Origin: Sneathiellales bacterium
Lineage (GTDB): Bacteria > Pseudomonadota > Alphaproteobacteria > JANQFL01
Length of the DNA stretch: 54,239 nucleotides
Direction: 5' to 3'
Assembly: GCA_028277845.1 (NCBI GenBank)
Contig: JANQFL010000079.1
Location: 1-54,239, forward strand
The notes under the pieces are model-generated. The model saw only the letters and a list, made by a program, of their open reading frames with translations, made no database searches and was not told the DNA's origin. The position numbers and the translations under genes were made by a program. Positions 43,064-51,145 of this stretch are shown here, piece after piece; within the stretch, counting starts at the first letter, position 1, and every line of letters starts with the position of its first letter.

Positions 43064-44023
43064 CTACGGGATGGCGACGGTGTCGAGCACCAGACGCGCC
43101 GCGCCGTCCGCATCCAACCCGGGTTCGAGCGGCCGCAACCGGTGACCGGCGATGGCGCCGAACACCGCTTTGACGTGCTCGGGTACGACCGCGTCGTCGC
43201 CCTGCAACAACGCCCAGGCCTTGGCCACCGAAATCATCGCCAGGCCGGCCCGGACCGACAGCCCGGTTTCGAACTGGCCGGACTCCCGGGTATGGGCGAT
43301 GAGGTCCTGCACATAATCCAGCAATGCCGGCGTCACATGAACGGACCGAACCTGCGCCTGCACCCGTTCCAGCGCATCGGCGTCCAGTACCGCTGCGAGG
43401 CCACTCAGGGTCACCCGCCGGTCCTCGCCTTCGAGGACGTGGCGTTCGGCGGCCCGATCGGGGAAACCCAGATGCACGCGCACGAGGAAGCGGTCGAGTT
43501 GGGCTTCGGGCAGCGGGAATGTACCGAGCAACTGCGTGGGATTTTGTGTGGCGATGACGTAAAACGGCTGCGGCAAAGCGTGGCTTTCACCGTCGACGGT
43601 AACCTGCCGTTCTTCCATGGCCTCGAGCAACGCGCTTTGCGTCTTGGGTGTCGCCCGGTTGATTTCGTCCGCCAGCACCACCTGGGAAAAGACCGGCCCG
43701 GGATGAAACCGGAAGGCGCCGGCGGTCTGCTCGAAGATGGTGACGCCGGAGACATCGGAGGGCAGAAGGTCGCTGGTGAACTGGATACGCCGGTAATCGA
43801 GGCCGAAGGTCGCCGCCAGGGCGTGCGCCAGCGTCGTCTTGCCGACGCCGGGCAGGCCTTCGAGCAACAGGTGCCCGCCCGCCAGCATGCAGGCGACACT
43901 GAGGCGCACCGGCGTTTCCATGCCCACGACGACATCGTCCAACTGGGCGACGGCCCGGTCCAGCGTTCCTTTGCTGGACGCGGGCGTGTCGGTGGCAACG
44001 GCCTCGAGCGACGCTCCCGTCAT
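43064..44023 (-). CDS. MoxR-family AAA+ ATPase
   Basis: 319-residue MoxR AAA+ ATPase, a chaperone-like activator for vWA or DUF58 partners. Walker A LEGLPGVGKTTLAHALA, a QFTSDLLPSDVSG substrate loop, Walker B VVLADEINRATPKTQSALLEAMEERQVT, and sensor 1 ATQNPTQLLGTFPLPEAQLDRF are intact. ATG 44023 is used; the longer frame runs into DUF1111 antisense-like sequence. Follows the DUF1111 gene by 7 bp. Confidence 0.9.
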   Translation of the reverse strand: MTGASLEAVATDTPASSKGTLDRAVAQLDDVVVGMETPVRLSVACMLAGGHLLLEGLPGVGKTTLAHALAATFGLDYRRIQFTSDLLPSDVSGVTIFEQTAGAFRFHPGPVFSQVVLADEINRATPKTQSALLEAMEERQVTVDGESHALPQPFYVIATQNPTQLLGTFPLPEAQLDRFLVRVHLGFPDRAAERHVLEGEDRRVTLSGLAAVLDADALERVQAQVRSVHVTPALLDYVQDLIAHTRESGQFETGLSVRAGLAMISVAKAWALLQGDDAVVPEHVKAVFGAIAGHRLRPLEPGLDADGAARLVLDTVAIP

Positions 44024-44030
44024 GCCGGCC

Positions 44031-45536
44031 TCACAGCGACTTGAGGAAGGCGATGATGGCGTCGCGGTCGACCTTGGAGAACGTGCGGTACGCCTCCTTG
44101 GATTCCTCCGCCTCGCCGCCGTGCCACAGGATCGCTTCCTCCAGATTACGGGCGCGGCCGTCGTGCAGGAATTTGGTATGGCCGTTGACGGTTTCGACCA
44201 TGCCGATGCCCCACAGCGGCGCGGTGCGCCACTCACGCCCGTTGGCCGCGAAGCTGGGCCGGTCGTCCGCCAGACCCTCGCCCATGTCGTGCAGCAGCAA
44301 GTCCGTGAACGGTTGGATCGCCTGGCCGCGCAGACGGCGGCGCACATGGTCGTCACCGGTGACCACGTTGGTCTTGTGGCAGGACGCGCACCCGGCGTCG
44401 GCGAACAGCTTCTCGCCGCGCACCACGCGTTCATCATCCAGATGGCCGCGGGCCGGGACACTGAGGAACTCGAGATACGTGGTCATTTCCTCCAGCATCT
44501 TGTCCGACATTTCATAGCCGCCCTCGGCATCGCCGTGGAACGTGTTGACGCAGTCGGTTTGTTTCGGGCTACACGGCTGTGCCGGATGCAGGCGATTGGT
44601 CACCCCCATGTCGTTGACGGCGGCGCCGGCGGCCTGGTTCATCAGCGTCGCTTCTTCCGCCTTCCAGCCGAAACGGCCGATGGCCATGAATTTGGCGTCG
44701 TTGTCCCAGACCCGGTTGACCTTGCCGGAAATACCGTCGCCGTCGGCATCGTCCGGGTCGGCCCAGGCCAGCAGCGTATCGTCCGAGATCGCCTCCAACA
44801 GGCCCAGTCCGAAGATCGACGGCGCCCCGCGCGCCGACATCATGATGTCCTTGCCGAGCGGCCCGTAGTTCAGGTCGTTCAGAACCACCGTCGGTTTGCG
44901 CAAGGTATAGGGTGTGCCGTCCCCGAACGTGCCGGGCACGTCTTCGTAGCGGATTTCGACCGAGCCCTCCGGCATCACGCCGGCGCTGGCGACATCGCCG
45001 AACTGGCCGCCGTAAACCGGATGGGGATTGGGACCGCCTTGGGCGCCCTTGCCGGGCACGGACAGACGAACCAACAGGCTGCCGCCGGGCACCGGATCGG
45101 TGCGGCCGTCCGAGAAATGGCAGTCCTCGCAGGAGGTGCGGTTGTAATGCGGACCGAGACCGTCGTTGAACGATCCTTGAGTCGACGCCGTCGCTTCCTT
45201 GAACGGACGTTCGAAGTGGCCGTCGCCTTCGTCGAAGTCGCGCGACAATTGCCACGGCAGATTGGCCGCTTCCTCGGCGAAGCTGTTTTCGCCGAATTTG
45301 AAGTGGGTCAGATCGCCGCCGGCCAACGCGCGCGGATCCTGGCCCTCCAGATAGGCCAGTTCCTCCGGCCGGTCGCCATAGGCCGGCAGGTAATAGGCCT
45401 TGTAGGCGTAATAGGCCAAGGCGCCGATTGCGGCGACCAACGCCACCAACCCGGCTTTCAGAATGAACGAGCCCGACCCTTCGTTTCTCGGAGAGGTTCC
45501 GAACAACGGTGTATTCGCCAATTTCTGCAAGGACAT
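44031..45536 (-). CDS. DUF1111 di-heme c-type cytochrome, membrane anchored
   Basis: 501-residue protein of the DUF1111 ('di-haem oxidoreductase, putative peroxidase') family. An uncleaved-looking anchor (residues ~24-46) replaces the usual signal peptide. Two CxxCH motifs bind c-type heme: CEDCH near residue 136 and CASCH in the C-terminal third. FLHDGRARNLEEAILWHGGEAEES is the MauG/CcpA-like family signature. Relatives occur in Fur-controlled operons with imelysin-type proteins. Here it follows a lipoprotein and a secretin gene. The site of the reaction is periplasmic; the substrate is unknown. Confidence 0.85.
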   Translation of the reverse strand: MSLQKLANTPLFGTSPRNEGSGSFILKAGLVALVAAIGALAYYAYKAYYLPAYGDRPEELAYLEGQDPRALAGGDLTHFKFGENSFAEEAANLPWQLSRDFDEGDGHFERPFKEATASTQGSFNDGLGPHYNRTSCEDCHFSDGRTDPVPGGSLLVRLSVPGKGAQGGPNPHPVYGGQFGDVASAGVMPEGSVEIRYEDVPGTFGDGTPYTLRKPTVVLNDLNYGPLGKDIMMSARGAPSIFGLGLLEAISDDTLLAWADPDDADGDGISGKVNRVWDNDAKFMAIGRFGWKAEEATLMNQAAGAAVNDMGVTNRLHPAQPCSPKQTDCVNTFHGDAEGGYEMSDKMLEEMTTYLEFLSVPARGHLDDERVVRGEKLFADAGCASCHKTNVVTGDDHVRRRLRGQAIQPFTDLLLHDMGEGLADDRPSFAANGREWRTAPLWGIGMVETVNGHTKFLHDGRARNLEEAILWHGGEAEESKEAYRTFSKVDRDAIIAFLKSL

Positions 45537-45573
45537 ATCTAAAGATCCGTTTGCGTTGGTTGGAGGAACGGCC

Positions 45574-45813
45574 TCAACGGCCGGAGAGTGAAAACCGGAT
45601 ATTGAATCCCGACCGCCGGCCGTCACGGCCCGGCAAACGGGGACCCGAGAAGACGTACATGCTCAGGGTCTCCTCCGGAGCCGCACCCCCGGACATGGCC
45701 GGCGGCTGGAAGTCCGCCTTGCCGGGCAATGGTGGTTTGGTGCTGCCGGCCGCGCACCCCACGAGGGCGGTCAACACGAACGAAAAGACGACTGCACGGG
45801 TAATCTGTTTCAT
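45574..45813 (-). CDS. Small lipoprotein next to the secretin
   Basis: 79-residue lipoprotein: lipobox LTALVGC with Cys20, then a Pro-rich mature part of about 60 residues ending NIRFSLSGR. Residue +2 after Cys is Ala, compatible with outer-membrane sorting. Its ATG overlaps the secretin stop by 4 bp (45810-45813), as pilotins often do, but it is shorter than known pilotins. A pilotin-like role for the secretin is an inference from context. Confidence 0.65.
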   Translation of the reverse strand: MKQITRAVVFSFVLTALVGCAAGSTKPPLPGKADFQPPAMSGGAAPEETLSMYVFSGPRLPGRDGRRSGFNIRFSLSGR

Positions 45814-47999
45814 TTGAGCGTCCCCAACCGTTTGGCCGTGGCGTACTCCGGCGATTCGGCCAATGTCTCCAGGAAGGGTTGATCGGAAATGAGAAACGCC
45901 AGGCCGCGGTCGCCGGTTCGGCCATGCGCCGCCAGGCTCGGCCGGTCGAAGGTGATGGCCCGCCAGTTGCCGGCCACCCGACCGCCGTCGAGAACGAGAT
46001 TCTTGCCTGCCTTGTTCTTGATGACGACCGCCGTGACGTAATACGACCCGCGCCGCCACGAAGAATGGGGCGTGATCTCCAGGCTGCCGTCGGACGTGAG
46101 GAAGACCGGCGTGGTGATTTTCAGACGTGTCGGGATCATCGACCGGTCGACCGGCTTGCGGTCCTTCAGACTGTTGGCGGCAAACCGTGTCATGATGATG
46201 AAGTCTTCGACCGCGCCGCCCGCATCCAGGGCCGAGGGCGTGCGGTTCTTGCCGGCCTGAAACCCGCCCCGGTCGATTTCCGGGTTGTCCGAGGTGCTGC
46301 CCAAGCGCTGGCGGGACTTCTGCTCGCCTTCGGGGGCGGACGTGATGATGTGCGGGGTAATCAGCAGCACCAGTTCCGTCTTGCTTTCCTCATCGACCTT
46401 CTTGGTGAACAGCGTTCCAACGGCCGGAATGTCACCGAGCAGTGGAACCTTTTGAATGTCTTTGTTCTTTTTCTTCTTGATCAGGCCGCCGATGGCGACG
46501 GTCAGCCCATCCTGGGCGACAACAATACCGCTGATGTTGGAACTGGATACTGTATCAATGGTTTGCGTGACCAGGGTTCCCCCGGCGCCGGGCACCAGAA
46601 TGGTGGCGTTGTTTTCCTTCACCTCCGAACTGTCCTGGAAGATGCTCAGCGTCACCGTGCGATCACTGTTGATACGCGGCCGGATTTCCAGCGTCGTGCC
46701 GATTTCGCGCAATTCCTGTTCGATGGCATTGCCGGCCGTGGTCGTGTTGCCGTCGCTGACGATGGTGGTTTGCGAGCCGCTTCCCGTGACCACCGGCACT
46801 TCGTCGCCGATGAAGATGGTGGCGAGCTGGTTGTTGGCCGCCAGCAACATGGGCGTGGCCAGCACCTCGACCTTGTTGTCGCGTTCGAACAGTTCGAGCT
46901 GAATTTGCAGTTGTTCGTCCAGTATCTGGAACAGAAACTGGCCGCCCTGGAGGGCTTGATTGCCCAGGCTCAGCAACGTGCCCGGTCCGGTGATGTTGGA
47001 GCCGTTGTAGGTCACGGATTTGGTCTTGTCCGAATTCAACCCGATATTGAAAATCGAGCGGAAATCGTCACCCACCGTGAACTGCAGGATCTTCATTTCC
47101 AGCAGAACCTGCGTTAGCGGTTTATCGGCATCCTTGATGATGCGTGCGATATCCGCCATGGCCTCTTCATCCGCCGTGCGCACGAACAACTGGTTGTGCA
47201 TACGGTTCGTCGTAATGTAGATCGGTGGAACGTTGCGCGTAACGCGCGAGAGTTCCTGCACTGACACCGCTGGCAACGCATCGTCCTGTTCAGGCCTCAA
47301 TGCCGCAACCTGACCGGCCGTGAGGTCGCGTCCGTCAATCGAGATGACGGAATTTGAGGACGAGCCACTCCGTCCGCCGCCGCGCCGGTCACTCGACCGG
47401 CGACGGTCGCGGTCCCGCGATCGCCGGTCACGATCGTCAGTGCGCGAAGACGAAGATCTAGACGAACTGCTGCCGGATCGGCTGCTGCTGCCCCCTGCCC
47501 CCATATCCTCCAGGCCGTCTTCGTCTGCGTCTTCGGTCACCTCGACCCGGCCGGGATCGAACAGACCTTCGATGATGCGCGCCGCCGAAAGAACGTTCTG
47601 GTGCTGCAGCGTGAACACCCGGGTCTGATCGTTGCGGTAGACGACGATGTCCTGCTTGTATTCCTCCGCCGTCATCAACAGGTAGACACGGGTCTTGGAA
47701 TTGTAGCGGTACCAGAGACCGCTGACGCGGCATATGCCGTCGATGGCGTCACCCACCGTCGTATCGCGGATGAAAAGCGAAACTTCCTTCGCGCCGGCCG
47801 CCTTGGTGGCGACAATGTTGACGCCGGTCAGTTCGGACAGGACGCGGATGGCATTGATGACCCGGGCGTCCTTGAATTCGAGGGATTGGATCCGTTCGTT
47901 TTCGCCGGCGGCGATCGCGGTGTTCAGGGCTGCGGGTGCGAACACGATCAAGAAGGCGCAAATCCACACCATCATCGCCTGTCGCAACACCGTCCTCAT
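45810..47999 (-). CDS. PilQ/GspD-type secretin
   Basis: 729-residue outer-membrane secretin. Signal peptide (1-31), an N0/STN-like domain (~35-110), an N1-like segment, then a low-complexity Ser/Arg/Asp-rich linker at residues ~169-217, and N3/secretin domains: IYITTNRMHNQLFVRTADEEAM, then the secretin core (~370-552) with VEVLATPMLLAANNQLATIFIGDEVP and VPLLGDIPAVGTLF. About 177 residues follow the secretin core, an extension most secretins lack. The gene forms one unit with pilP upstream (16-bp gap) and the lipoprotein downstream. Confidence 0.9.
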   Translation of the reverse strand: MRTVLRQAMMVWICAFLIVFAPAALNTAIAAGENERIQSLEFKDARVINAIRVLSELTGVNIVATKAAGAKEVSLFIRDTTVGDAIDGICRVSGLWYRYNSKTRVYLLMTAEEYKQDIVVYRNDQTRVFTLQHQNVLSAARIIEGLFDPGRVEVTEDADEDGLEDMGAGGSSSRSGSSSSRSSSSRTDDRDRRSRDRDRRRSSDRRGGGRSGSSSNSVISIDGRDLTAGQVAALRPEQDDALPAVSVQELSRVTRNVPPIYITTNRMHNQLFVRTADEEAMADIARIIKDADKPLTQVLLEMKILQFTVGDDFRSIFNIGLNSDKTKSVTYNGSNITGPGTLLSLGNQALQGGQFLFQILDEQLQIQLELFERDNKVEVLATPMLLAANNQLATIFIGDEVPVVTGSGSQTTIVSDGNTTTAGNAIEQELREIGTTLEIRPRINSDRTVTLSIFQDSSEVKENNATILVPGAGGTLVTQTIDTVSSSNISGIVVAQDGLTVAIGGLIKKKKNKDIQKVPLLGDIPAVGTLFTKKVDEESKTELVLLITPHIITSAPEGEQKSRQRLGSTSDNPEIDRGGFQAGKNRTPSALDAGGAVEDFIIMTRFAANSLKDRKPVDRSMIPTRLKITTPVFLTSDGSLEITPHSSWRRGSYYVTAVVIKNKAGKNLVLDGGRVAGNWRAITFDRPSLAAHGRTGDRGLAFLISDQPFLETLAESPEYATAKRLGTLK

Positions 48000-48015
48000 C
48001 GACCCCTACTCCGGA

Positions 48016-48723
48016 CTACCGAACGATGATCAGTTGGCCGAGGGAACCGACCTCGACGATGACGCTCAGGGAATCGACCTTGACCACCTTGAGCACGGTG
48101 TTGCGGCCGATTTCATGCAATCCCACCGTATCGCCTTCGCGCACGACATGGACGCCGCTGCCCTCGATCTCCAGCAACGCGGCGACCCGTGCTTCCTTCT
48201 GGGTGTTTTTGCCGTTCTGGGCGCTGTTCCTTGACTTCTTCACGGCCTGGCGTACCAGCCCGCGCAGCTTCATCGCCGGAATGACCCCGGCGCCGCCGGA
48301 GCTGGGCACGAATGCGTTGGCGAGACCGCCCTGAATGGACACGTGACGCAGCCGGTCGGTAATCGCGAACGGATCGCGCCCGAAATCGGCCCTACCGCCC
48401 GGCCCCGCCGGCCAAAGTGTCCTGGGCGGAACGAGCCCGTCCTGGGTCAACTGCCGGTACCGGTCGAGCGACTGCTTGAGGCGCTCGGTTGTCGCCGCCG
48501 ATTCCTTGGACACCGTCGCGGCGTCCTCACCCAGCGCCTTGCGCACCGTGTCGTAGTAGGTTTGGATCGTCTCCAGGTTCTTGACCAGACCCTTGCGAAC
48601 CGGCATCGGCGCGGTTTCGCCTTCATTGGCTGGGGTCTCTTCGGCCTGCTGCGAAGACACCGGGATAGCGCCGACGGCCAAGAGCGCGGCGGCCAGCGCA
48701 ACGCGCGCGCACCACGCAGTCAT
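48016..48723 (-). CDS. PilP/GspC-like periplasmic protein
   Basis: 235-residue protein with an N-terminal signal or anchor (MTAWCARVALAAALLAVGAI), a helical linker (~35-110) and a C-terminal beta domain with the PilP/GspC pattern (DPFAITDRLRHVSIQGG; then EGDTVGLHEIGRNTVLKVVKVDSLSVI). PilP links PilN/PilO to the secretin, and its position before the secretin gene is the standard one. Weak ribosome sites leave the start open among 48723 (ATG), 48738 and 48750 (GTG). A Fur-like box lies 178 bp upstream. Confidence 0.75.
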   Translation of the reverse strand: MTAWCARVALAAALLAVGAIPVSSQQAEETPANEGETAPMPVRKGLVKNLETIQTYYDTVRKALGEDAATVSKESAATTERLKQSLDRYRQLTQDGLVPPRTLWPAGPGGRADFGRDPFAITDRLRHVSIQGGLANAFVPSSGGAGVIPAMKLRGLVRQAVKKSRNSAQNGKNTQKEARVAALLEIEGSGVHVVREGDTVGLHEIGRNTVLKVVKVDSLSVIVEVGSLGQLIIVR

Positions 48724-48900
48724 ATTCCCGAATGACACTCTTCCCGACACTGTGTACGCCGCCCCTTTTCGGACGCATGTTTATTCGCGACCACGGGGCA
48801 GTGTTCATGGATCTCCCATGCGCCCACCGCACCGTTCGATCACCGGGTTCGCCGGCGCGACCACCGCGCCCGTACGACCCGTCGCTCATATTTTGCTAAT

Positions 48901-48919
48901 GAGAATGAATATCATTATT
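48901..48919. promoter_or_regulatory. Fur-like box upstream of pilP-secretin operon
   Basis: GAGAATGAATATCATTATT matches the Fur consensus at 15 of 19 positions (hand count) within a longer AT-rich run (48893-48922). The gap 48724-49056 holds nothing else recognisable. It faces pilP on the minus strand and probably controls the whole run down to the tgpA-like gene. Confidence 0.7.
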
Positions 48920-49056
48920 AATTCGAGGAGTCCACACGGGGCACGCAGATCGGTGTTCCGGCATTGAAGTCCCGCATGAACGCGCTCACCCCGCCCGAAC
49001 CCATGTGAAACGGTGTCAGGTTTCCCGCTCTGTACTGCGTGCATCGATCGGTCCCG

Positions 49057-49995
49057 TCAACGCCAAACACTCAGGAACCACGTGGAATCCCTTAGAATTT
49101 CCGGGCCGAGGAACAGAAACAAGGCCCCGGCGAACAACAGGGGCGGCCCGAAAGGAATAGCCAAGGCGGACGCCGCGACCACTTCGGATTTACCCCCGGT
49201 TTCGGTCACCCGTGGCGGCACCGCGACAATGTGCCGCAACACCCCGATGACAATGCCGATCAGCGCGGCACACAGAACCAGGAACGGCAATTGGGTCCAA
49301 CCCACCCACGCGCCCAAGGCGGCGAGCAATTTGGCGTCTCCGCCGCCCAGTCCGTCGTAACCGCGCACCTTGGCATAGGCCCATCCCAGGGCCGCGAACA
49401 CCGCGTAGCCGGCGATCGCGCCGATGACGGCCGCACCGGGCTCGACGAACGCGGCAAAGCCGTTCGCCGCAAGGCCGAGCCACAGCAACAGATAGACGAC
49501 GGGATCGGGCAGCAACAGGCGGTCGATGTCGATTGCGGCCAGAGTCAATGCCAAGGCTACGAAGCCCCACATCCACAGGGTCTGTTCGGTGGCGCCGTAG
49601 CGAAACAAGGCCGCCGCAAACAGCAGTGCCGTCACAACTTCGATCAATGGATACACCAGCGAAATCGGCGTCCGGCAGGACTTACAGCGGCCCGATTGCA
49701 GCACGTAGCTGACCAGGGGGATATTTTCCAGGGCGGTCAATGAATGCCCGCAACCGGGGCAGCGCGACCGCGGGCTAATCAGGTTGATCTTTTCCGTGGC
49801 GGGCTTTTTTTTTGCGGCCTTCTTTGATTTGGCCGGCGGCAAATCGAGAAACTCCCGCGCCGCCGCGTCCCATTCCCGCTCCAGCATCAGCGGCAACCGG
49901 TGGATCACCACGTTGAGAAAGCTGCCGATGGCCAGGCCGAACACAATGACGAAGGCATAGACCGGGACCGGATAGGCCGTGACGAGTTCAACCAT
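49057..49995 (-). CDS. Prepilin peptidase (GspO/PilD type)
   Basis: 312-residue bifunctional membrane aspartic peptidase that cleaves prepilin leaders and methylates the new N-terminus. It has about eight helices and FGLAIGSFLNVVIHRLP near residue 20, a Lys-rich insert (~55-70), the four-Cys zinc site (CPGC ... CKSC) near residues 80-107, and both catalytic Asp motifs, AAIDIDRLLLPD and GLGGGDAKLLAALGAWVG. ATG at 49995 is preferred. Bounded by Fur-like boxes at 48901 and 50096. Confidence 0.92.
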   Translation of the reverse strand: MVELVTAYPVPVYAFVIVFGLAIGSFLNVVIHRLPLMLEREWDAAAREFLDLPPAKSKKAAKKKPATEKINLISPRSRCPGCGHSLTALENIPLVSYVLQSGRCKSCRTPISLVYPLIEVVTALLFAAALFRYGATEQTLWMWGFVALALTLAAIDIDRLLLPDPVVYLLLWLGLAANGFAAFVEPGAAVIGAIAGYAVFAALGWAYAKVRGYDGLGGGDAKLLAALGAWVGWTQLPFLVLCAALIGIVIGVLRHIVAVPPRVTETGGKSEVVAASALAIPFGPPLLFAGALFLFLGPEILRDSTWFLSVWR

Positions 49996-50095
49996 GAACC
50001 CTGACTCCGAATAACGCCTTCCACCGCTCAATAACGCCATATCGCGCGGCAATTGGACGCACAAAAAGCACTGGAAATGACAAGACGGTCACTCT

Positions 50096-50114
50096 AATAA
50101 TGCGTCTCATTCTT
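50096..50114. promoter_or_regulatory. Weak Fur-like box in a divergent promoter
   Basis: AATAATGCGTCTCATTCTT matches the Fur consensus at only 12 of 19 positions, but it lies in an AT-rich run that continues with TATTTGCAATTG to 50125 and resembles the sites at 39845 and 51072. It lies between the prepilin peptidase start (101 bp away) and the small membrane gene at 50135 (20 bp away). Confidence 0.45.
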
Positions 50115-50134
50115 ATTTGCAATTGTTGGATCCC

Positions 50135-50329
50135 ATGCAGACAGAAGTTCGCCCTTGGCACATCGTGATCGTGGTCGCCGTCATGGCTGCGCTCGGCTGG
50201 TTCGTTTGGCCGACGCCGTGGAATACCCAGACTTTCGAAAATCATACGGTTCGGCAGCACCGCTTTTCCGGAGAGGTGCAGATCAAGACGGACGACGGCT
50301 GGACCACACGGAATCAAATAAAGGACTGA
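50135..50329 (+). CDS. Small membrane protein behind a Fur-like box
   Basis: 64-residue protein: one transmembrane helix (WHIVIVVAVMAALGWFVW, residues ~8-25) and a polar C-terminal tail (TFENHTVRQHRFSGEVQIKTDD). It is the only plus-strand gene inside the 24-kb minus-strand cluster, and its ATG is 20 bp from a Fur-like site. The start of a possible TTG extension at 50117 would overlap that site. Possibly a small iron-stress membrane protein; no family recognised. Confidence 0.55.
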   Translation: MQTEVRPWHIVIVVAVMAALGWFVWPTPWNTQTFENHTVRQHRFSGEVQIKTDDGWTTRNQIKD

Positions 50330-50354
50330 TCGCAGCACCCGCTTCACCCGTTGT

Positions 50355-51056
50355 CTACCGTGCCGTCAGGCGCGGAAAAACCCGTCCCGTACGGGCGGCG
50401 TAATCGTCGTACACCTGCCCGAATTGCGCCCGCATCATCGCCTCTTCCTTCGGGATGCGGATCACCCACATGGCCAGAAACGCCGGCACCACCAAGGCGC
50501 CGCCGATCCAGTTCTGCAGCAGCAACGGCTGCGCCAGCACCGACAGCCAGATTGCGGCGTACATCGGATGGCGTATGGACCTATAGACTCCGTTGGTGAC
50601 CAAGCCGTGATCCACGCGCACTTCCAGTCCAGGGCTCCAGTTGCGCCCGAGATCGGCATGGGAGCGCCAGAACAGCCACAGGCACGGCACCTGGACGGCG
50701 GCGCCAATGGCCGTGGCCCAATTCGGCAACGTGTAGTCGGCGAAGGACAGGAACGGTGTCGCCAGATAAAACAGCGGCAGGACCATCATGGTCGCGAACA
50801 TTGCGGCCAGAACGATTCGTTCCGGCCGGTCGTTGCGGTCGTCGACGATGGTATTTTTCCGATAGGTCGCGGCGTGCGGCGCCCTGAGCATCGACATGAC
50901 GATGAACGCCGCGAACCAAACCCATTGCCCCCAGTGTATGGCGTGCCAGCGATAGGCGGCGGCCGCCGCCAGCCCTATCGCCAGCAACCAGATCAGCCTG
51001 GCCGGCCACCCTGACATCATGGGCTGCTGCGGCTTTTGTTCGGCGGTCTCGGACAT
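50355..51056 (-). CDS. Isoprenylcysteine carboxyl methyltransferase-like membrane protein
   Basis: 233-residue ICMT/PEMT-family membrane methyltransferase with about five helices. The SAM-binding region GLVTNGVYRSIRHPMYAAIWLSV and the C-terminal RIPKEEAMMRAQFGQVYDDYAART are diagnostic. Bacterial members methylate small lipids, quinone precursors or unknown substrates. The start at 51056 is only 15 bp from a strong Fur-like site at 51072-51090, suggesting tight iron regulation. It is the only membrane methyltransferase in the cluster; its substrate cannot be read from sequence. Confidence 0.82.
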   Translation of the reverse strand: MSETAEQKPQQPMMSGWPARLIWLLAIGLAAAAAYRWHAIHWGQWVWFAAFIVMSMLRAPHAATYRKNTIVDDRNDRPERIVLAAMFATMMVLPLFYLATPFLSFADYTLPNWATAIGAAVQVPCLWLFWRSHADLGRNWSPGLEVRVDHGLVTNGVYRSIRHPMYAAIWLSVLAQPLLLQNWIGGALVVPAFLAMWVIRIPKEEAMMRAQFGQVYDDYAARTGRVFPRLTAR

Positions 51057-51071
51057 CGGTATCCCTTATTT

Positions 51072-51090
51072 GCGAATGATTATCATTTGC
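51072..51090. promoter_or_regulatory. Fur-like box at the methyltransferase promoter
   Basis: GCGAATGATTATCATTTGC: a near-perfect palindrome around AATGATTATCATT (51075-51087), 14 of 19 matches to the Fur consensus by hand count. It ends 16 bp upstream of the methyltransferase start on the minus strand and shares its core with the Ni-SOD box at 3838. Confidence 0.7.
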
Positions 51091-51145
51091 ATAATAGACC
51101 GTCACCGGGTCCGCCACAAGTCCGGCGAGACGTTTCCCTGCCCGG

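Noticed and set aside
44024-44461. N-terminal extension of the MoxR reading frame
   Set aside because: The extra ~146 residues lie over the DUF1111 gene and are Arg/Ser-rich; MoxR proteins start near the ATG at 44023.
45879-47117. 412-codon plus-strand open frame opposite the secretin
   Set aside because: Low-complexity shadow of the secretin gene; no start signal.
47350-47495. Possible tandem repeat or CRISPR-like array in the secretin gene
   Set aside because: Only low-complexity Ser/Arg codons, with no regular repeat-spacer spacing; no CRISPR array or cas gene was seen in the window.
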